Shown: piece by piece, positions 10,792 to 23,994 of the stretch
How positions within the stretch are numbered: position 1 is the stretch's first letter
Layout of the letters: the number at the start of each line of letters is the position of its first letter
From: Rhizophagus irregularis
Taxonomy: Eukaryota; Glomeromycota; Glomeromycetes; Glomerales; Glomeraceae
Reading direction: 5' to 3'
NCBI RefSeq assembly: GCF_026210795.1
Contig: NC_089446.1
Location: forward strand, 3,873,001 to 3,937,000
Length of the DNA: 64,000 nt
Position numbers and translations under genes: made by a program
The notes under the pieces: generated by a model
Told to the model about the DNA's origin: nothing
The model's input: the letters and a program-made list of their open reading frames with translations, nothing else
Database searches by the model: none

Positions 10792-11746
10792 TTAAATTTA
10801 AAAATAATTAAATCCTTTTTTTAATTTATAATTTTAAAATTTTTGGCTAAAATTTAAATATAAAAATACTTTAAAATAAAAAAAAAATATTTTTAATATA
10901 ATAAACAAATAAAATTTTTTTTAAAACAATTCATTTTTACCAGTTTTTACTGAATAATTTAAATAATTTGTTTTTTTTTAAAAAAAAAATTTAAAAAATT
11001 GATTATTAAATATCAACTGATCAGATCAGTAAATTGAATCAGTAAGTCACATAACTATTAACCAATATCAAAACTTATTTTTTTTAATTTTTATTTTTAT
11101 GGATAGTTCAGCTTTTTCAAGTTGTATTGATTATTGGCTCAAGCTTTTTAAACTAAACTTATTATATAATTTAAAATATAATTTCTTAATTATTATATAA
11201 CTGTAATTGCTAATTTTTATGTAATAAATGAAAACTATTTACAATAAAATATTTACATTGGTCCAAACTACTAATAAACTTATTAAAAAACACTTCTTTA
11301 GCTACACCATATAGTATTTTTATAATCATCCCATTTTTTTCAGTGTGACTACTATATAGGGGGTTGACTGTATATTCTAAACTTTATATTAGTTTATTGT
11401 CACAGAACAAGTAATTTTTGTTAAGAGTGTTAAGATCCGCGCCAGAAAAAACATAATGCTGGGCAGAATTATAATTAGTAACTGATGGCACTATAAATCA
11501 TGTGACTCTAATTATTGTAGTATTTAAAATCTGTAAAATCAGATATTTAAATTTACAATCCTAGTGCGTTTCTGAATACTTTGCTTTGAGTACATATCAT
11601 ATTATTATGACCGATACATTTTGCAGTGTATTATCGATCAATGGATCTCACTGATTTCTCAGGAAAGGTTTAATGATAATTTGGGTGACTTACTGTGATT
11701 GTGATAATGGTAGTTGCTAATTTATAATTAAAACCTTTTTGCGTAG
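10792..11746. other. AT-rich intergenic region with a MITE-like end
   Basis: No gene supported. Near 11341-11373 the sequence ends in GGGGTTGACTGTATA, matching the right terminus of the Tigger/pogo-like MITEs at 32343 and 35122. No left partner was found. A degraded GGCAGAATTA motif sits near 11460. Confidence 0.4.
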
Positions 11747-12145
11747 AAATTAATTTTTTTTTTCATAAATACCGGTGACATTCGTTCGCAAGGTAATCTG
11801 ACTTTTGGCCACATTATTAATTGTGACACAGTAAACAAACATACGAGTCACAATCATATTGACCGTAACGATTATGGTTGCAATTTGGTTTATTCTTCTT
11901 GTTCTGCCATAATGGGACCAGCCGAGACCAGAGTCCATCATCATTGGATCGCTGTAACTTTCACCATTTCCGGCTCTAATGGATCCTGTTGGGGAACGTT
12001 GAGTGTTGAGCATGCACAGTTTAATAATCAACATTATTGGTTCATATACTCAAGGAGACACAATATATATGATATAAATAGAAAATTATTTATTTATTTA
12101 TATGTTGCAATTTTTATATATAAGCCGCGGCATCTATTTTTGTAA
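11747..12145 (+). other. GC-richer island with open frames on both strands
   Basis: This island is clearly less AT-rich than its flanks. On the plus strand one frame is open from 11747 to 12145, although its first ATG is only near 11909; it includes HNHIDRNDYGCNLVYSSC and HHHWIAVTFTISGSNGSC. On the minus strand 11750-12034 is also open with an ATG start. I recognise neither product. It could be an exon of a gene whose other exons I cannot see, or a decayed gene. I would not call a protein from it. Confidence 0.25.
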
Positions 12146-14353
12146 GCGCCGAAGAAATGAATATTTATCCGATTTACGCCACATAAATTAATGTTTATTT
12201 GATTTCTGAACTTTACATTCACAAGAATTTATTATATATGAACGATATTCAAAACAAATTAGAGTAAAAAGAATTTTTATTTATTTATTTTTTTTTATTA
12301 TGAAACGAACTGAAGTGTAAATATATAACGTGATTAATAAAAATTTCCAAAGGTTGATTGGTTAAAAATCATTTAAAAACTAATAACATATAATAACATA
12401 TATGTAATACGAAATTAAAAGAATCTAGAATCTATAAATTATGTATTACATAAAAAAGCCTTTAAACAATGTAACTTCCTTTTTTAAAAAAAAGCATGTG
12501 GATCTTTATTTGGTTTGAATCGTAAAAATTTTGTCAACTCTTTGCGAATTTATATAAAAAAAAAGGGTAACAATAATAAATGGCATTTATTTTATTTACT
12601 TTGGGGATAAAAAATGATTACACGTGAAAAAATTATTAAAGATTACATTTGTTTAGATTTTATTATTATTAAAATTTATTTTTGTTTGCCTTAATCTATA
12701 CAAGAAATGGTTCGATCGAAAACTAAATTTCAATGGAATATTCAAAAATAATAATTACGATATTATGTTATAAGAGATGAATTCAAACTTGATCAATTAT
12801 GAAAACATGAAAAAAATTAGTAAACAAAGAAGTAGTTTAAATTGTTGCTTGGCATATTTTATATTATATGATCAGCGCAGCGATTTTCGGGTTTTAGTAG
12901 AATTAATATATAAAGGAATGAATTATGGTCTTAATTACTTTAAATAGTTAAATAATGTTTAAGTTTTTTTTTGTCCGTTAAAATACCCAAAAAAAAAAAA
13001 TTTCGATGCTTATGATTGGTATGTGAATGTATGTGTATGTGAATTTCTAATTGACATCTGACTCACAAATATGAATAAAAATTCATCAAAAAAGGAAAGT
13101 ATGTAAGAGAAGAATTATGTCACTATTTTGATATTTTGCAGTATTAAAAGAATGCTACGCCATAACAATTATGTTATTTTGGAAGTACAAAAAGTATAAA
13201 GTCAGCATAATATTATCTAAATTAGAAAAAAAATAGAACACAGCATATGCCATCTTGCAGGAGTAAATGATTTTGTAAGCAGAAAACGATCAAAAGTTTT
13301 AGTTCAAATTCGTTTTATGCAATTAAGGAACCTTGTTTTTTTTTGCGGAGTTGGCATATTTTACGTAATATTTTACTTGCCGGGAATCCTGGGAAAAAAA
13401 TAAAATGGTATAATGGTTAAAAAACCAATGAAATTTCCGATGTTCCAAATTTTTTTTTGTGTTGCCAAATCCTATAATTAAATATTTTACACTACATCAA
13501 TAATATTTTATTTTTAATTTAGAATTTTATTCTATAATGAATTTGGATTGGTCGTTTAAAAAGATAATTTTAATAATATGTTTGAAAAATATATTTTTAA
13601 TAAAAAAAGGCGTATTATTTAATTTTATAATTGTATCACAGGCAACAAGCCAACTAAACATTTTTGTGTGCACAATAGATGATTTGTATATTAAAAGGGA
13701 ATATTATTCTTGATTCTTAATCCGGAACTGTTCTACGAATTTAGTTTTATAAAAATATTTTTTTTTGTGTAAATAAAAAAATCAAGTTTTAGGAAATTTC
13801 TTCTCAAAGAAATGAACTCCAAAATTATATTAGGAAAATGGAAAATTTATTCATAATACTAAATTAATCTAAAATATCACAGGATATTATGTCATAGGTC
13901 AGAATTCATAATCGAGACCTTAGCGATTGGAGGTTAAATAAGATTATTGCTTTTGATAAACATTAAGTGAGTAATTAAATGGTTACACAGCCTTAATACA
14001 TATACGTATCGTTCATTATCAATAATTTATGATTATACGCCTTCTATGTATAATTACCGAGTTCAAGCGCATATACAGTATATACAGTATACATGTATAT
14101 ATATATTTTCTTTTATCAGTCATCTTTATCAATCTAATTATTTCAACTATAATCTAATCGATAATTGAAATGTTTCTATGGTAAAAAAAATTTTGTAATT
14201 TTTTCACTCTTAAATCTTACAAATTTTTTCTTTATTGTATGTTAACACGTGCGAAAAAATATACAGAGCATTTTAAATGAGATTAATAATATGCAACTTT
14301 CGCAGAGAATTGTGTTTCTTCTAAATTTGGATAAAAAGGGAATATGTTTGATT
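12146..14353. other. AT-rich intergenic region
   Basis: About 2.2 kb without a supported gene. Homopolymer A/T runs are frequent. No inverted-repeat element with clear ends was found. The last few hundred bases lie upstream of the small frame at 14354 and the kinase-like gene at 14919. Confidence 0.4.
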
Positions 14354-14622
14354 GAAAATACAATATACATTATGAAAATTCTTTACTTGATTTAGCTTTG
14401 TTCCGCTGCATAACTATCGAATCTTTTTGGGATCAATCACAAAATATCACGGAAATGATTTTCGAAGAGTGTAACAAAATTAAGAATAGTGACACTTGTA
14501 ATGCTTCGTTTTACATAAAACTTGCATCAAAAAACCTTACACTAATAAAAGATAAACATAACAAATTATTTTCGGCTATTCCACGGAGAGTAAATATGTT
14601 AGATTGGCGCATTCTTTTTTAA
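14354..14622 (+). pseudogene. Small open frame without a start codon
   Basis: The frame contains TIESFWDQSQNITEMIFEEC and ends in VNMLDWRILF. It reads as plausible protein text with a helical pattern but has no in-frame ATG near its beginning. It may be an exon remnant of an unrecognised gene. It lies about 300 bp upstream of the kinase-like gene on the same strand, with no sign that it belongs to it. Confidence 0.25.
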
Positions 14623-14918
14623 AATTCAATTCTTTTAAAATTATAAATAGACGTTTAGTTTCAAAAATAATCTCGTTTCAAAAAAAAAATTCATTCTCAA
14701 ACAAAAACCCCTAAATATTTCGAATTATTAATGTTCAGGATTCTTTTTTTTTTAAAAAAAAAATAATGAAATAGTGGAAATTCCAATACTTTTTCCGAAA
14801 TTAATCCAAATATTTTATAAATATTATTCAAAATAGATAAATTTATTCTATTTATGAAACCTTTTTTTTTTTATTACAAGATAATTTTTTTTAGATAAAA
14901 AAATTATTCATCATTATC

Positions 14919-17379
14919 ATGGCTCAAAAAAAAGTATTGCGATGGTTTAACGGAAAGGTATTTAAATTTTTTTTTTCCCTCTTCTTTTTCCTTTTTCCCT
15001 TTTTTTCCCTTTTCATTCGTTAATTTTTCTTTCTTTTTTTTTTTTTTTTTTTTTTTAACAATGAAAAAATTTAAACTTGAATTTCTAAAGAATGGTGAAG
15101 ACCAAGAAGATTATTATGTGAAAAGTACGGATGGTCGTCCATATAAAATACAATGGCAAAAACCACATGAAACGGTTTCAAGAGAATTATGGAAGAATAA
15201 TACACTTGGAAAAAATTATCAATCAGCAAGACATCGTAAAGATAGTTATAATGATTCTAATAAAAAGCATCATAGTTTACCTGTACCTTCTAAGAAAAAA
15301 GTTGAAGAAAAACCAAGACAAAGGGAAATTGTAGTGGATCCAAGAAGATTTGGTATGGTCGATCCTTTTACTTTTTCTGGTAAAAATTTTACAATGGATA
15401 ATAGTGCTTTGGATTTTGCTTCTTATTTCGCTCAAGAAATACAAAAAGAAGAAGAAAAGAGGAAACAAAGAGAATCAGTCGATAGTAGTATTAAAAGTGT
15501 TAATTCTACTAATTCTACCGATTCAGTTGGTGAAACTACTAATAAAGGAATCATAAGGTCTCGCCGAGAAAGTCTACAATCCATGAGACAAGATAGTAGA
15601 ACTTCTCGTCGTGAAAGTCTACAATCCATGAGACAAGATAGTCTTCATGAAAGTCAACAACCTGTAATACAAGATAACAGAACTTCTCGCCGAGAAAGTC
15701 AACAATCTTTTAGAAGAGATAGCAGGGCTTCTCATCAAGAAACAAATGTCGAACGTTTTCAAAATATATTACCCTCAACACCAGAACATGAAGAAACTGA
15801 TACTTCTTCTTTAATTTCTATTTCTAATAAACCTCCTCTTCCTAAAAAATCATCTTCAAGATTTCGAGAAAGCAAAGTTCCTGGAACTTGTTTAACATGT
15901 AGAGGAAAAATCGCTGAAGGAGGTTATTGTACACAATGGTGTCAACCTTGTGAAAGTCGAAAATTTGAAAGAAAATTTGGAACTTGGACAAGTGGAAGTG
16001 ATGTTATTGATACTTTAATTTTAGAAAGTCAATTGGGCGCTAAAAGTCGTTTTGATTATTTAGAATGGATACCTTTTAATAGATTTAAAGATGTTCAATT
16101 AATAGGTTCGGGTGGTATAGGTAGTGTTTATCAAGCAATTTGGTTAGATGGTCCTAGGGAAAAATGGGATAATAAATCTAGACAATATATACGTTGCGGT
16201 GAATGGAGGGTTGCTCTAAGAAGTATAGATAATTCTGAAAATGTCGCTTTGGGCTTCTTTGATGAAGTATATATATATTTTTTATTTGTTTTATTCATTC
16301 ATTTTATTTAGTTATTTAACCGATTTTTAACTTTTATTTTTTCTTCTATTTAGTTAAAAGCTCATCTTTGTTGCGAAAATAATAGCGGAAATTATATTAT
16401 TCGATATTATGGGATAACACAAGACACCGAAACAAAAGACTATATGATCGTCGTACAATACGCACGTAACGGTAATTTAAGAAAATATATGAAGAAAAAT
16501 CCAACAGGAATAATATGGAAACGTAAATTAGACATTTTATTTGGTGCAGCGACAGCTTTATATCGTATACATCGTGAAAATATTGTACATCGAAATTTAC
16601 ATAGTGGAAATGTCTTAATAAATTCATATATGACATTAATAAGTGATTTAGGTATATATAATAGAGCTGATAATCATGAAATGGATGGAACTTTTGGTGT
16701 TTTACCTTATGTTTCTCCAGAATTATTGAGAGGGAAACCATTAACTACAGCTGCTGACATATATAGTTTTGGTACAATAATGTGGGAATTGGCTTTCGGA
16801 CGTAAACCGTTTAACGACAGAGCTCATAATTTAGAATTAGCGACAGATATTATTAATGGATTACGTCCTGAAATTATTGAAGAAATACCCGAATGTTATT
16901 TAAAATTAATGAAGAGTTGTTGGGATTCGGATCCTTTTATGAGGCCTTCTGCTGAAAAATTATATGGTATTTTAGGCGATTGGCTATGTAAAGCTCATAA
17001 TGTACCAAATTCAGAAATTGCGATGCAGTTTTCGGAAGCTGAACAACGTAGATTAGAATCTATTAAACAAGGAACAAAATCTTCATCTACTCCAGAACAA
17101 ATTGAATCACCAGTCCACTCTCCTACTACTTACTCTTCATTTAATAATATTGGTGAAAATGTTCATTCTGAAGCGGCTTTTAAAAGTCGTTACTTAAAAT
17201 TTGAGAGTTTACAGGAACCAACTATAATATTTACCAGAACGTATCATGCAAGGGAGCATTTAGCTTTACAAGAATATTTAACTGCTGAAACTGAAGCTTA
17301 TAATGCTAAATATGAAGCGATACAAGCTGATAATACTGAAATAGCAGCTGAGATTTACGAAATTATGCAATACTTGTGA
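14919..17379 (+). CDS. Kinase-fold protein, predicted pseudokinase
   Basis: Three exons (14919-14957, 15091-16266, 16354-17379) give about 746 residues. An ATG at 15061 in the same frame is an alternative start if the first short exon is not used. Order: basic N-terminus; Arg/Ser repeats RRESLQSMRQDS and variants at about residues 170-230; a Cys-rich CLTCRGK...CTQWCQPC segment; kinase domain; C-terminal helical tail. The kinase domain keeps a glycine loop GSGGIGSV (near residue 352), a DLG in place of DFG (near 503) and SPE in place of APE. The VAIK lysine position is Arg (VALR, about 390), and the catalytic HRD Asp is Asn (VHRNLHSGNVL, about 486). Both changes remove residues needed for phosphotransfer, so it is predicted to act as a scaffold or regulator. 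The architecture is that of the expanded TKL-like kinases of Glomeromycotina. No frame damage is seen. Confidence 0.85.
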
Positions 17380-18239
17380 TTGTGTTCTTTTTACGTATTA
17401 AGTATTTTTAAAAAAATTATTTTTAATGAGATTCATAAATTATATTGTAAATTTTATCACATTATTTTTTCATAATCATTTATTATTGTAGCATATAATA
17501 TTTATCTATACATTATATTAATTTATATAAAAAGTGAAAAGCTTTATACAATTTTTTTTTTTTTGAGAAGAAAAAGTTTTTCTTTTTGCGCGTCCTTTTT
17601 TTCATGAATTAAAAGGAGAAGCATCAACAAAAAAATTTCATGATCACGTGAATTTTAGCCCGCAGTAGAATGCAATGGCGAATAAAAAACGTTAATCATG
17701 TAATCAAATTTTTTTATTTGGTTATAATTATATAAACTATAATTGAAGTATAAAATATATTCAATTATATTATAATATTTAGTAAAAATTATTAGTTTAA
17801 ACTTTAATAAAGTAATAATAATCAGTTTTTTTAATACTTTATATAAATTGTATAATAATAATATAAGTACAAAAAAAAAATCAAAAATAAACACATAAAA
17901 TGCATATCTTATATCTTATAATTGTTATTAAGGTATACCTTAAACTGTAAGGATTAAAATTAATTTTAAAAATTTTTGAAATCTTAAGATCTGGTGATCA
18001 TAAAAAGATGAAATCATCAAGGCGCATCTAACAATAGTAAATAATATCTCTGAAATTAAAAATTATATTAATTTTTAAATTTTTAAAAAGATATCCTATT
18101 ACACAATGTTTATAAAAGGATAATTTTCATTTTATCAGATTATTAAATAATGGTTAATAAATTAAGAGATATATTTTAATTTAAAAAATTTAGCTATAAT
18201 TTGTTAATCATTTACTTTTAAAAAATCATTAATCAAATT
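17380..18239. other. AT-rich 3' flank of the kinase-like gene
   Basis: No gene supported. The minus-strand frame at 17655-17894 is Ile/Leu/Tyr/Asn-rich through composition alone. A GATCACGTGA motif lies near 17641. Confidence 0.4.
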
Positions 18240-18600
18240 AAGGTTGCTTGCCGAAATTAAGTAATTTAGGCCGAAAGTTTAGGTAATTAAAAATAAATTT
18301 GCCGAAATTTATAATGCCGATTATTGCCCGAAAGTTCGAAATTTGACCGAAATTATTGGACGTAATTCTGGCCGGAAAATGATCAACATTAAAAAATTTC
18401 CTTCCTTATTTGGATATTTGTGTAATCTTTGTGTAACGGACTTCGCCAATTTTACTGGGAAATAAAATTTCCTTTTTAGGAAATTGGTGTTGAGTCACGT
18501 GATATTTCGTAACATTTAATCGTAATTTCGGCCAAACTTTAATTTTGGCCAGAATTAAGTGTTAATTTCGGACTTAATTTCGGAACTGACTTTTTAATAA
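18240..18600. repeat. GGCCGAAATT-rich dispersed repeat, copy 3
   Basis: Many near-copies of GCCGAAATT/GGCCAAAATT are followed by the ordered blocks TTCCTTATTTGGA, TTTCCTTTTTAGGAA and TGAGTCACGTGATAT. These match the repeat copies at 296-450 and 9366-9545. The copy ends in GGCCAGAATTAAG near 18560. It is probably a small non-autonomous element that has duplicated internally. Confidence 0.5.
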
Positions 18601-21600
18601 AATATTAAAAGTATCTTTAAAAAATAAAATTGCGACTGTAATATGATTTAAGGGATAAATTTTTTAATAGTATACCAAAATAGTTATTAATAATTAATAT
18701 TATATTTTTTACTTTTTTTAAATTAAATTTTTAATATTAAAATTTATTCCTAAATAGTTTTACAGATAAATTTGCCTACAATTTTTTAAAATAAATTATA
18801 TCTAAATATAAAATTTGTCAATGTGATTTAAATTATCCTATAATTTTGCAGCTATATTAGTCTATATTTTTAGTAGATATAAATTAATTTTTAAAAAATA
18901 ATATTTTTGTTCATTAAAATGTAAAGTTTTAATAAAATTTAATTTTTGCATTTTTTACAGATTTATAAAAATAATATTTTTTTAGGTTCTATGTAAAAAT
19001 CAAAATACTACTTCTAAACATTAAAAATTACAATAATAAAAGTTGATTTTTATAGTAAATTCTACATATTCTTTTAAATTTTAATATAATCATAATCAAA
19101 ATCCCAATGAAATCATTAAAGTTAAATGCAAAATTTTTTGAAATTTTTTGTTATTTAAAAAATACAACTTTTGACACTCTTCTAACCAATAGTTACTTTT
19201 TAATCTTATAATATATAATTATTTTTTTGAAATTTTTTTTTAATAAAATTAATTAATAAATTATTTATTAATAAATTAAAAAATAGTATTTTAATAATCA
19301 GTAATAATTTTTTTATTATTTTTTAGTTCTATTGGTTAACTAATACAAAAAATATAAATATAGTTGGATTAAAAAGAAAAATTGGTATAGTAACCCTTTT
19401 ATTAATTATTAATTTACTATTTAAATAAAAAATAATTAGTAAATTGAAATGTAAATTATATAGTAAAATTTATTAATTTTAATTAAATTATTTAAAATAA
19501 ACTTTAAAATTTTAATTAATTAAAATTGTAAATTAACCAAAAAATTAACTTTGATAATTAATTGATTTTTAAAAAAGTAGTTTAAAAAATATTTTTCTTA
19601 TAAATTAAAAATTAATATATTAATATAAAAAAATTGTTTTTAAAATTTAAAATATAAAGTTACTAATAAAAAAAATTTATATTAAAAATATTTAATAAAA
19701 TAAATTTTAATTAAAAAAAAATATATTTTAAACTTTTCCTATTAAAATAAATTTATAATAATGGTTATTTTAATGATAGTATTTAACATCATAATACTGT
19801 ATATAATTTTATAAAAATTATAGCTTAAATTAAACAAGTTGTATTAATTAAAATTGCTTAGCACTTTTGAAAATGATTAGAAAAAAAATTTGAATAATAC
19901 TTGTAATATTAAATACTTTAATGTAAAATATAATTATTAAATTAATAAATTAGTTTAGTTAAATTATTAATAATATAAAATAAAAGTTAAAGTAATAAAT
20001 AAAAAAAATTATATAAATTTTATAACTGTAATATTAAATGCTATAATGTAAAATATAATTTTTGTATTTTAATTTTAATAGTATTTTTGTTAATAATAAT
20101 AATAATAAATTAATCTTTTTATAAAAGAATAATATAAATTTTTTAATTATTTAATTAAAAATTTTTTATAATAATTAGAAAATTATTTATATATAATTTC
20201 TGGGTAAATTTTAATTCTCTAAATAATAAAATCAATAAAAAAAGTAATTTTTTTAAGGAATACTATATAGAAGGATATTATAACTTATTATATATATGGT
20301 ACATAAAATGAAGTTTATATATATTTTTTTAAAAAATGCTATGTAAATATTATTAAATATAAAATAGTATAAATTAATAAAATAATTCAATTAGATAAAT
20401 CATCTATATTTTTTTTTTTAACTAAATAGTCTTATATATCGATATATACTATAAATAGATAAGAAAAAATAAGATATTTCCTAATAGATTTATCAAATAG
20501 AAAAAAAAGTATAAATTAAAATATAATTAAAAAGTAACTGAAAAATAGATAAATAATTAGTTAACTAATTATTTTTGTTTTTTTTTTATAATATAACTAG
20601 TTTTAGAAAAACAAATTATCAAATAGTAAAGAAAGAAGTTTTTTTATTAAATAATTACATATTATTTTCAATTTGATAATATTATAATATCTGTAAATTA
20701 TTAATACTTTGAAGTTTTTTTTGAAAAAATCCCTATATATAAGACAACTGATTTATTTATTAAAAACTTTTTTCATAGATGGAAGTTTTTTATTAAATCT
20801 TATATCTGCATATTTTCCAATTTTTGTTCAATATATTTATAACTGTAATATTTTACATTTAAATTACATTTACATCTTTTCATTTATCTAAATTTTTAAT
20901 TCCTTTTCTTTATTTTACTATATTAAAGAAAGTGTATTTTATCAAAATAATGTTTTATAAAAATCTTTTAAAACTTGATTTATTAAAAATTCTATTTTTC
21001 TTTTTGATATATATTCTTTCTTTAGTATTAATTTTTTATTAACTTGCAGTATATTGATATTATTTCTTTTACTTTAAATATATTACGGTATTATTACCTG
21101 CTTCATTTTATTTATATCTATTATTTTTTAAACTATAAAAGGATCTTTTTTTTATACTTTTTTTATTTCTTCAGTAATTTGAATTGTCTAGTATATTCTA
21201 ATTTCCATATTGTAATTATATAATTATCTTTATAATTAATTAAACCTATTTTAGTATAAATAATTCCAATACATTTACTATAATTAATTTTTTATTATTG
21301 TAATCTTTATCCTTATTTATTAATAGAGATGCTAATATATATCTATCATTTTTAATTAATAATTCTAATATATTTTATAATAAATAATAATATAACATTA
21401 TATAAAGTACAAATATTCACTACAGTATGAATACAAAATATAAAAGCTTAAATACTATAGCTTTTTTTATAATTAAAATTTAATATATATTGTAATCTAT
21501 CTGCTTTTTTCTTATTTCTTAAGTTTTGATTTTATTACTACCAGTTTGCTTAATAAAAGTTAATGAATTTTAAAATAATATTTACTTTTAATTTTTAAAT

Positions 21601-22500
21601 TTATTGGTAACCTACAAAATATACTAATAAGATATTTTAAAATTCTGTATTTAATATTTATCAAAATTCTATCTGAATTGATTATAAAGAGTTTGTTATC
21701 ATATTTTTTAGTAATATAATCATTATTGGTGAAAACTATCAGTATATCTTTTTTTTTTGCAATAAGTCTATATGAAAAAAAATACATAAATTTTCTTTTC
21801 TGATAAAGTGTAACATATTAGCTTCTGAATGTTATTTTATATTTCTTGTCTAAAAAAATGTATAATTAGTAATGATTTTCTTTTTAAAACATCTTATATT
21901 TAATTGGTCATCATATTTTTACTTTTTTATGAGAAAAAAGTCCTGCAAAAACTTCTGTAAAGAAGCAAAAGTTTTATACAATTTTTGTTAAACCTTAAAA
22001 GAATAATAATAAAAAGTATGTCTTTTTTATAAAAGAACACTTTTATCTTAATACTGAACTATTAGTTTTTTAGTAAATATTCAAAAAAATAACATTTGTT
22101 TCTGAAAAAAATGAAAGAATTTTCCAATATTCAATAATTATTATTATCATAGGATCAATACATTGAATAAAACCTTGATTTTAAGATATCATAATTATTA
22201 TTATTATTATTATTTTTGAAAAAAAAAATTAGAATTTTAGATTTTGAACTTTTCAAACTTTTTTAAATTTAGTAATAAATTATTAAATTATATAATTTTT
22301 TTTTAATTAATAAGAAGCATTATTTTTTTATTTAATATAAAAAGTATTTTGAAAAATAATTATAGTGGAAATTCTGTTATGTTATAACTATTAACAATTA
22401 ATAATTAATTATAATTATTAAAAATGTTATTTAAAACATATTCAGGTGGAGGTTTTTTTTGTCAAACATATTTATCACTTGGAAAATAACCCAAAAAAAT
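18601..22500. other. Extremely AT-rich desert
   Basis: About 3.9 kb made almost entirely of A and T with no supported gene. The open frames at 20709 and 21560 encode only Ile/Leu/Asn/Lys/Tyr-rich text expected from composition. A repeat shared with 34500-34735 lies at 18920-19215. An ancient decayed transposon is possible but I cannot show one. Confidence 0.5.
18920..19215 (+). repeat. Dispersed AT-rich repeat (partner at 34500-34735)
   Basis: The shared order includes TTTTAGxGTTCTAT, ACxACTTxTAAACATTAAAAA, AATAATAAAAG and TAAAAAATACAACTTTTGAC, in the same orientation as at 34500-34735. The copies differ by indels and substitutions. No termini or target duplications are defined. Confidence 0.55.
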
Positions 22501-23994
22501 AAAAAAACTAGATAACAAGTACGGTCACGTGGTATATAATACAATTTGGCCGATCGGCCACGGCCAAAATTAGCGCTATATGGAATTGGCCGCAGCTAAA
22601 AATTTTTTATTTGATGTTAAAAAATACGAGTTTTAACAAATTAATTAAAAATCAATAAATACTTAAAATGATTATATATTATAAATTGGTTACTTTATTA
22701 AATATATATATATTTTGGTCAATTTTTGGCTAGCAAATGCCATTACTGTCACCAATTATATATTACACATATCATGCCGTGCTTGAACACCCGTATACAA
22801 ATAGAAATTTCCATTATTGAAAATATCAAATATTTTCGTAATTTAAAATTGCAGAAATAAGATTTAAGAATATAAATGGATTTTTCTGATACTATTATAC
22901 ATTTGATTTAAGCCATTCCGGCACATTTTTACAGTAGCAGTAGAAATTATGATCGATATTTATGCCCAATATACGGGACTACAGGATAAATGGGTTGGTA
23001 ATTGATATAAAATAGGATAATGTAAAGTTGATATAGCAGATTAGCATTTAGCAGCATGATTCAATCCTGTTTTCTCAAATGAGACCAAGGTGTTTTATTA
23101 TTTACTTTTTGACCGTCAACCGTGGTAAACACAATGTAAGTAATAATGATAAGAAAATCTTATTTTCATCCTGTATACTGGATAATTTTGATTGGCGTTT
23201 TGTGATGTAGTCATTTGATTTGAGGTTTCGCGTCCTCAAACTCCATATCCATAATTGATTGACCTGCAAGTGAAATTTTTTTGGCGAAAATTGAATGAAT
23301 CGAACTGTCAAAAATGAACCTTTCGTTTATTTCGGTAGCAAGACAAAATATATCGCAGTGTTTTACGAGCATTAGAAAATAATGGTTAAATATTTACCCT
23401 TTTATTTTATTAGATTATCGATCTCTTGTAATGTAGAACGAAATTTTCTAGAATTCTCTATGCATTTTAAATATATTTTATTTTAATGTATGTTTAAGCA
23501 TTTGAAGGCTAAGTTATTGCGGGATACATATTTTTTAATGCATGCGAATCTTAATGATTAACATGTAACTAATACAATCCCCAAAAATGTAGAAGAAACA
23601 AACATTTTTTCAAGTGGTAGCTTCTTAAATGAGCTAGTTATTAAAGGAGTGCAAAGTAATAAGAGAATGTAAATTTCTGATATTCATGTCATTTTTTTTG
23701 AAATAAATTAACATACGTATTGCTTTTTACCATCGTTTCTTTAGTATCCCTAGAATATAAATGCTAAAGGTCCATCATAAAATTTTAAAAAATTATTGTT
23801 TATGTTTATTTAATAAATAGTCATACAATATAACTATTCAATACGGATGTCTTTTTTCATGATTATAATGAGAATCGAATTTTTGAAAAATAAGAAATAC
23901 ATCCGGAGCTTAACGTATTATTAAATTAAATTTCAATAAACAAAGCTATGAATTTAGTGGCTTCTGTTCTCTTAGATACAATTATTATCACTTA
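22501..23994. other. Intergenic region downstream of the ADP-ribosyltransferase-like gene
   Basis: No gene supported. At 22543-22570 lies the perfect palindrome GGCCGATCGGCC followed by ACGGCC, unusual in such AT-rich DNA. A CACGTG motif lies near 22525. The minus-strand frame 23102-23311 has no recognisable content. Confidence 0.4.

Noticed and set aside
12700-12730. Possible tRNA T-loop (GGTTCGATC)
   Set aside because: No acceptor stem, anticodon arm or D-loop can be placed around it.
20709-21787. Two 60-75-codon frames in the desert
   Set aside because: The composition is that expected for very AT-rich DNA, with no motif and no splice-supported extension.
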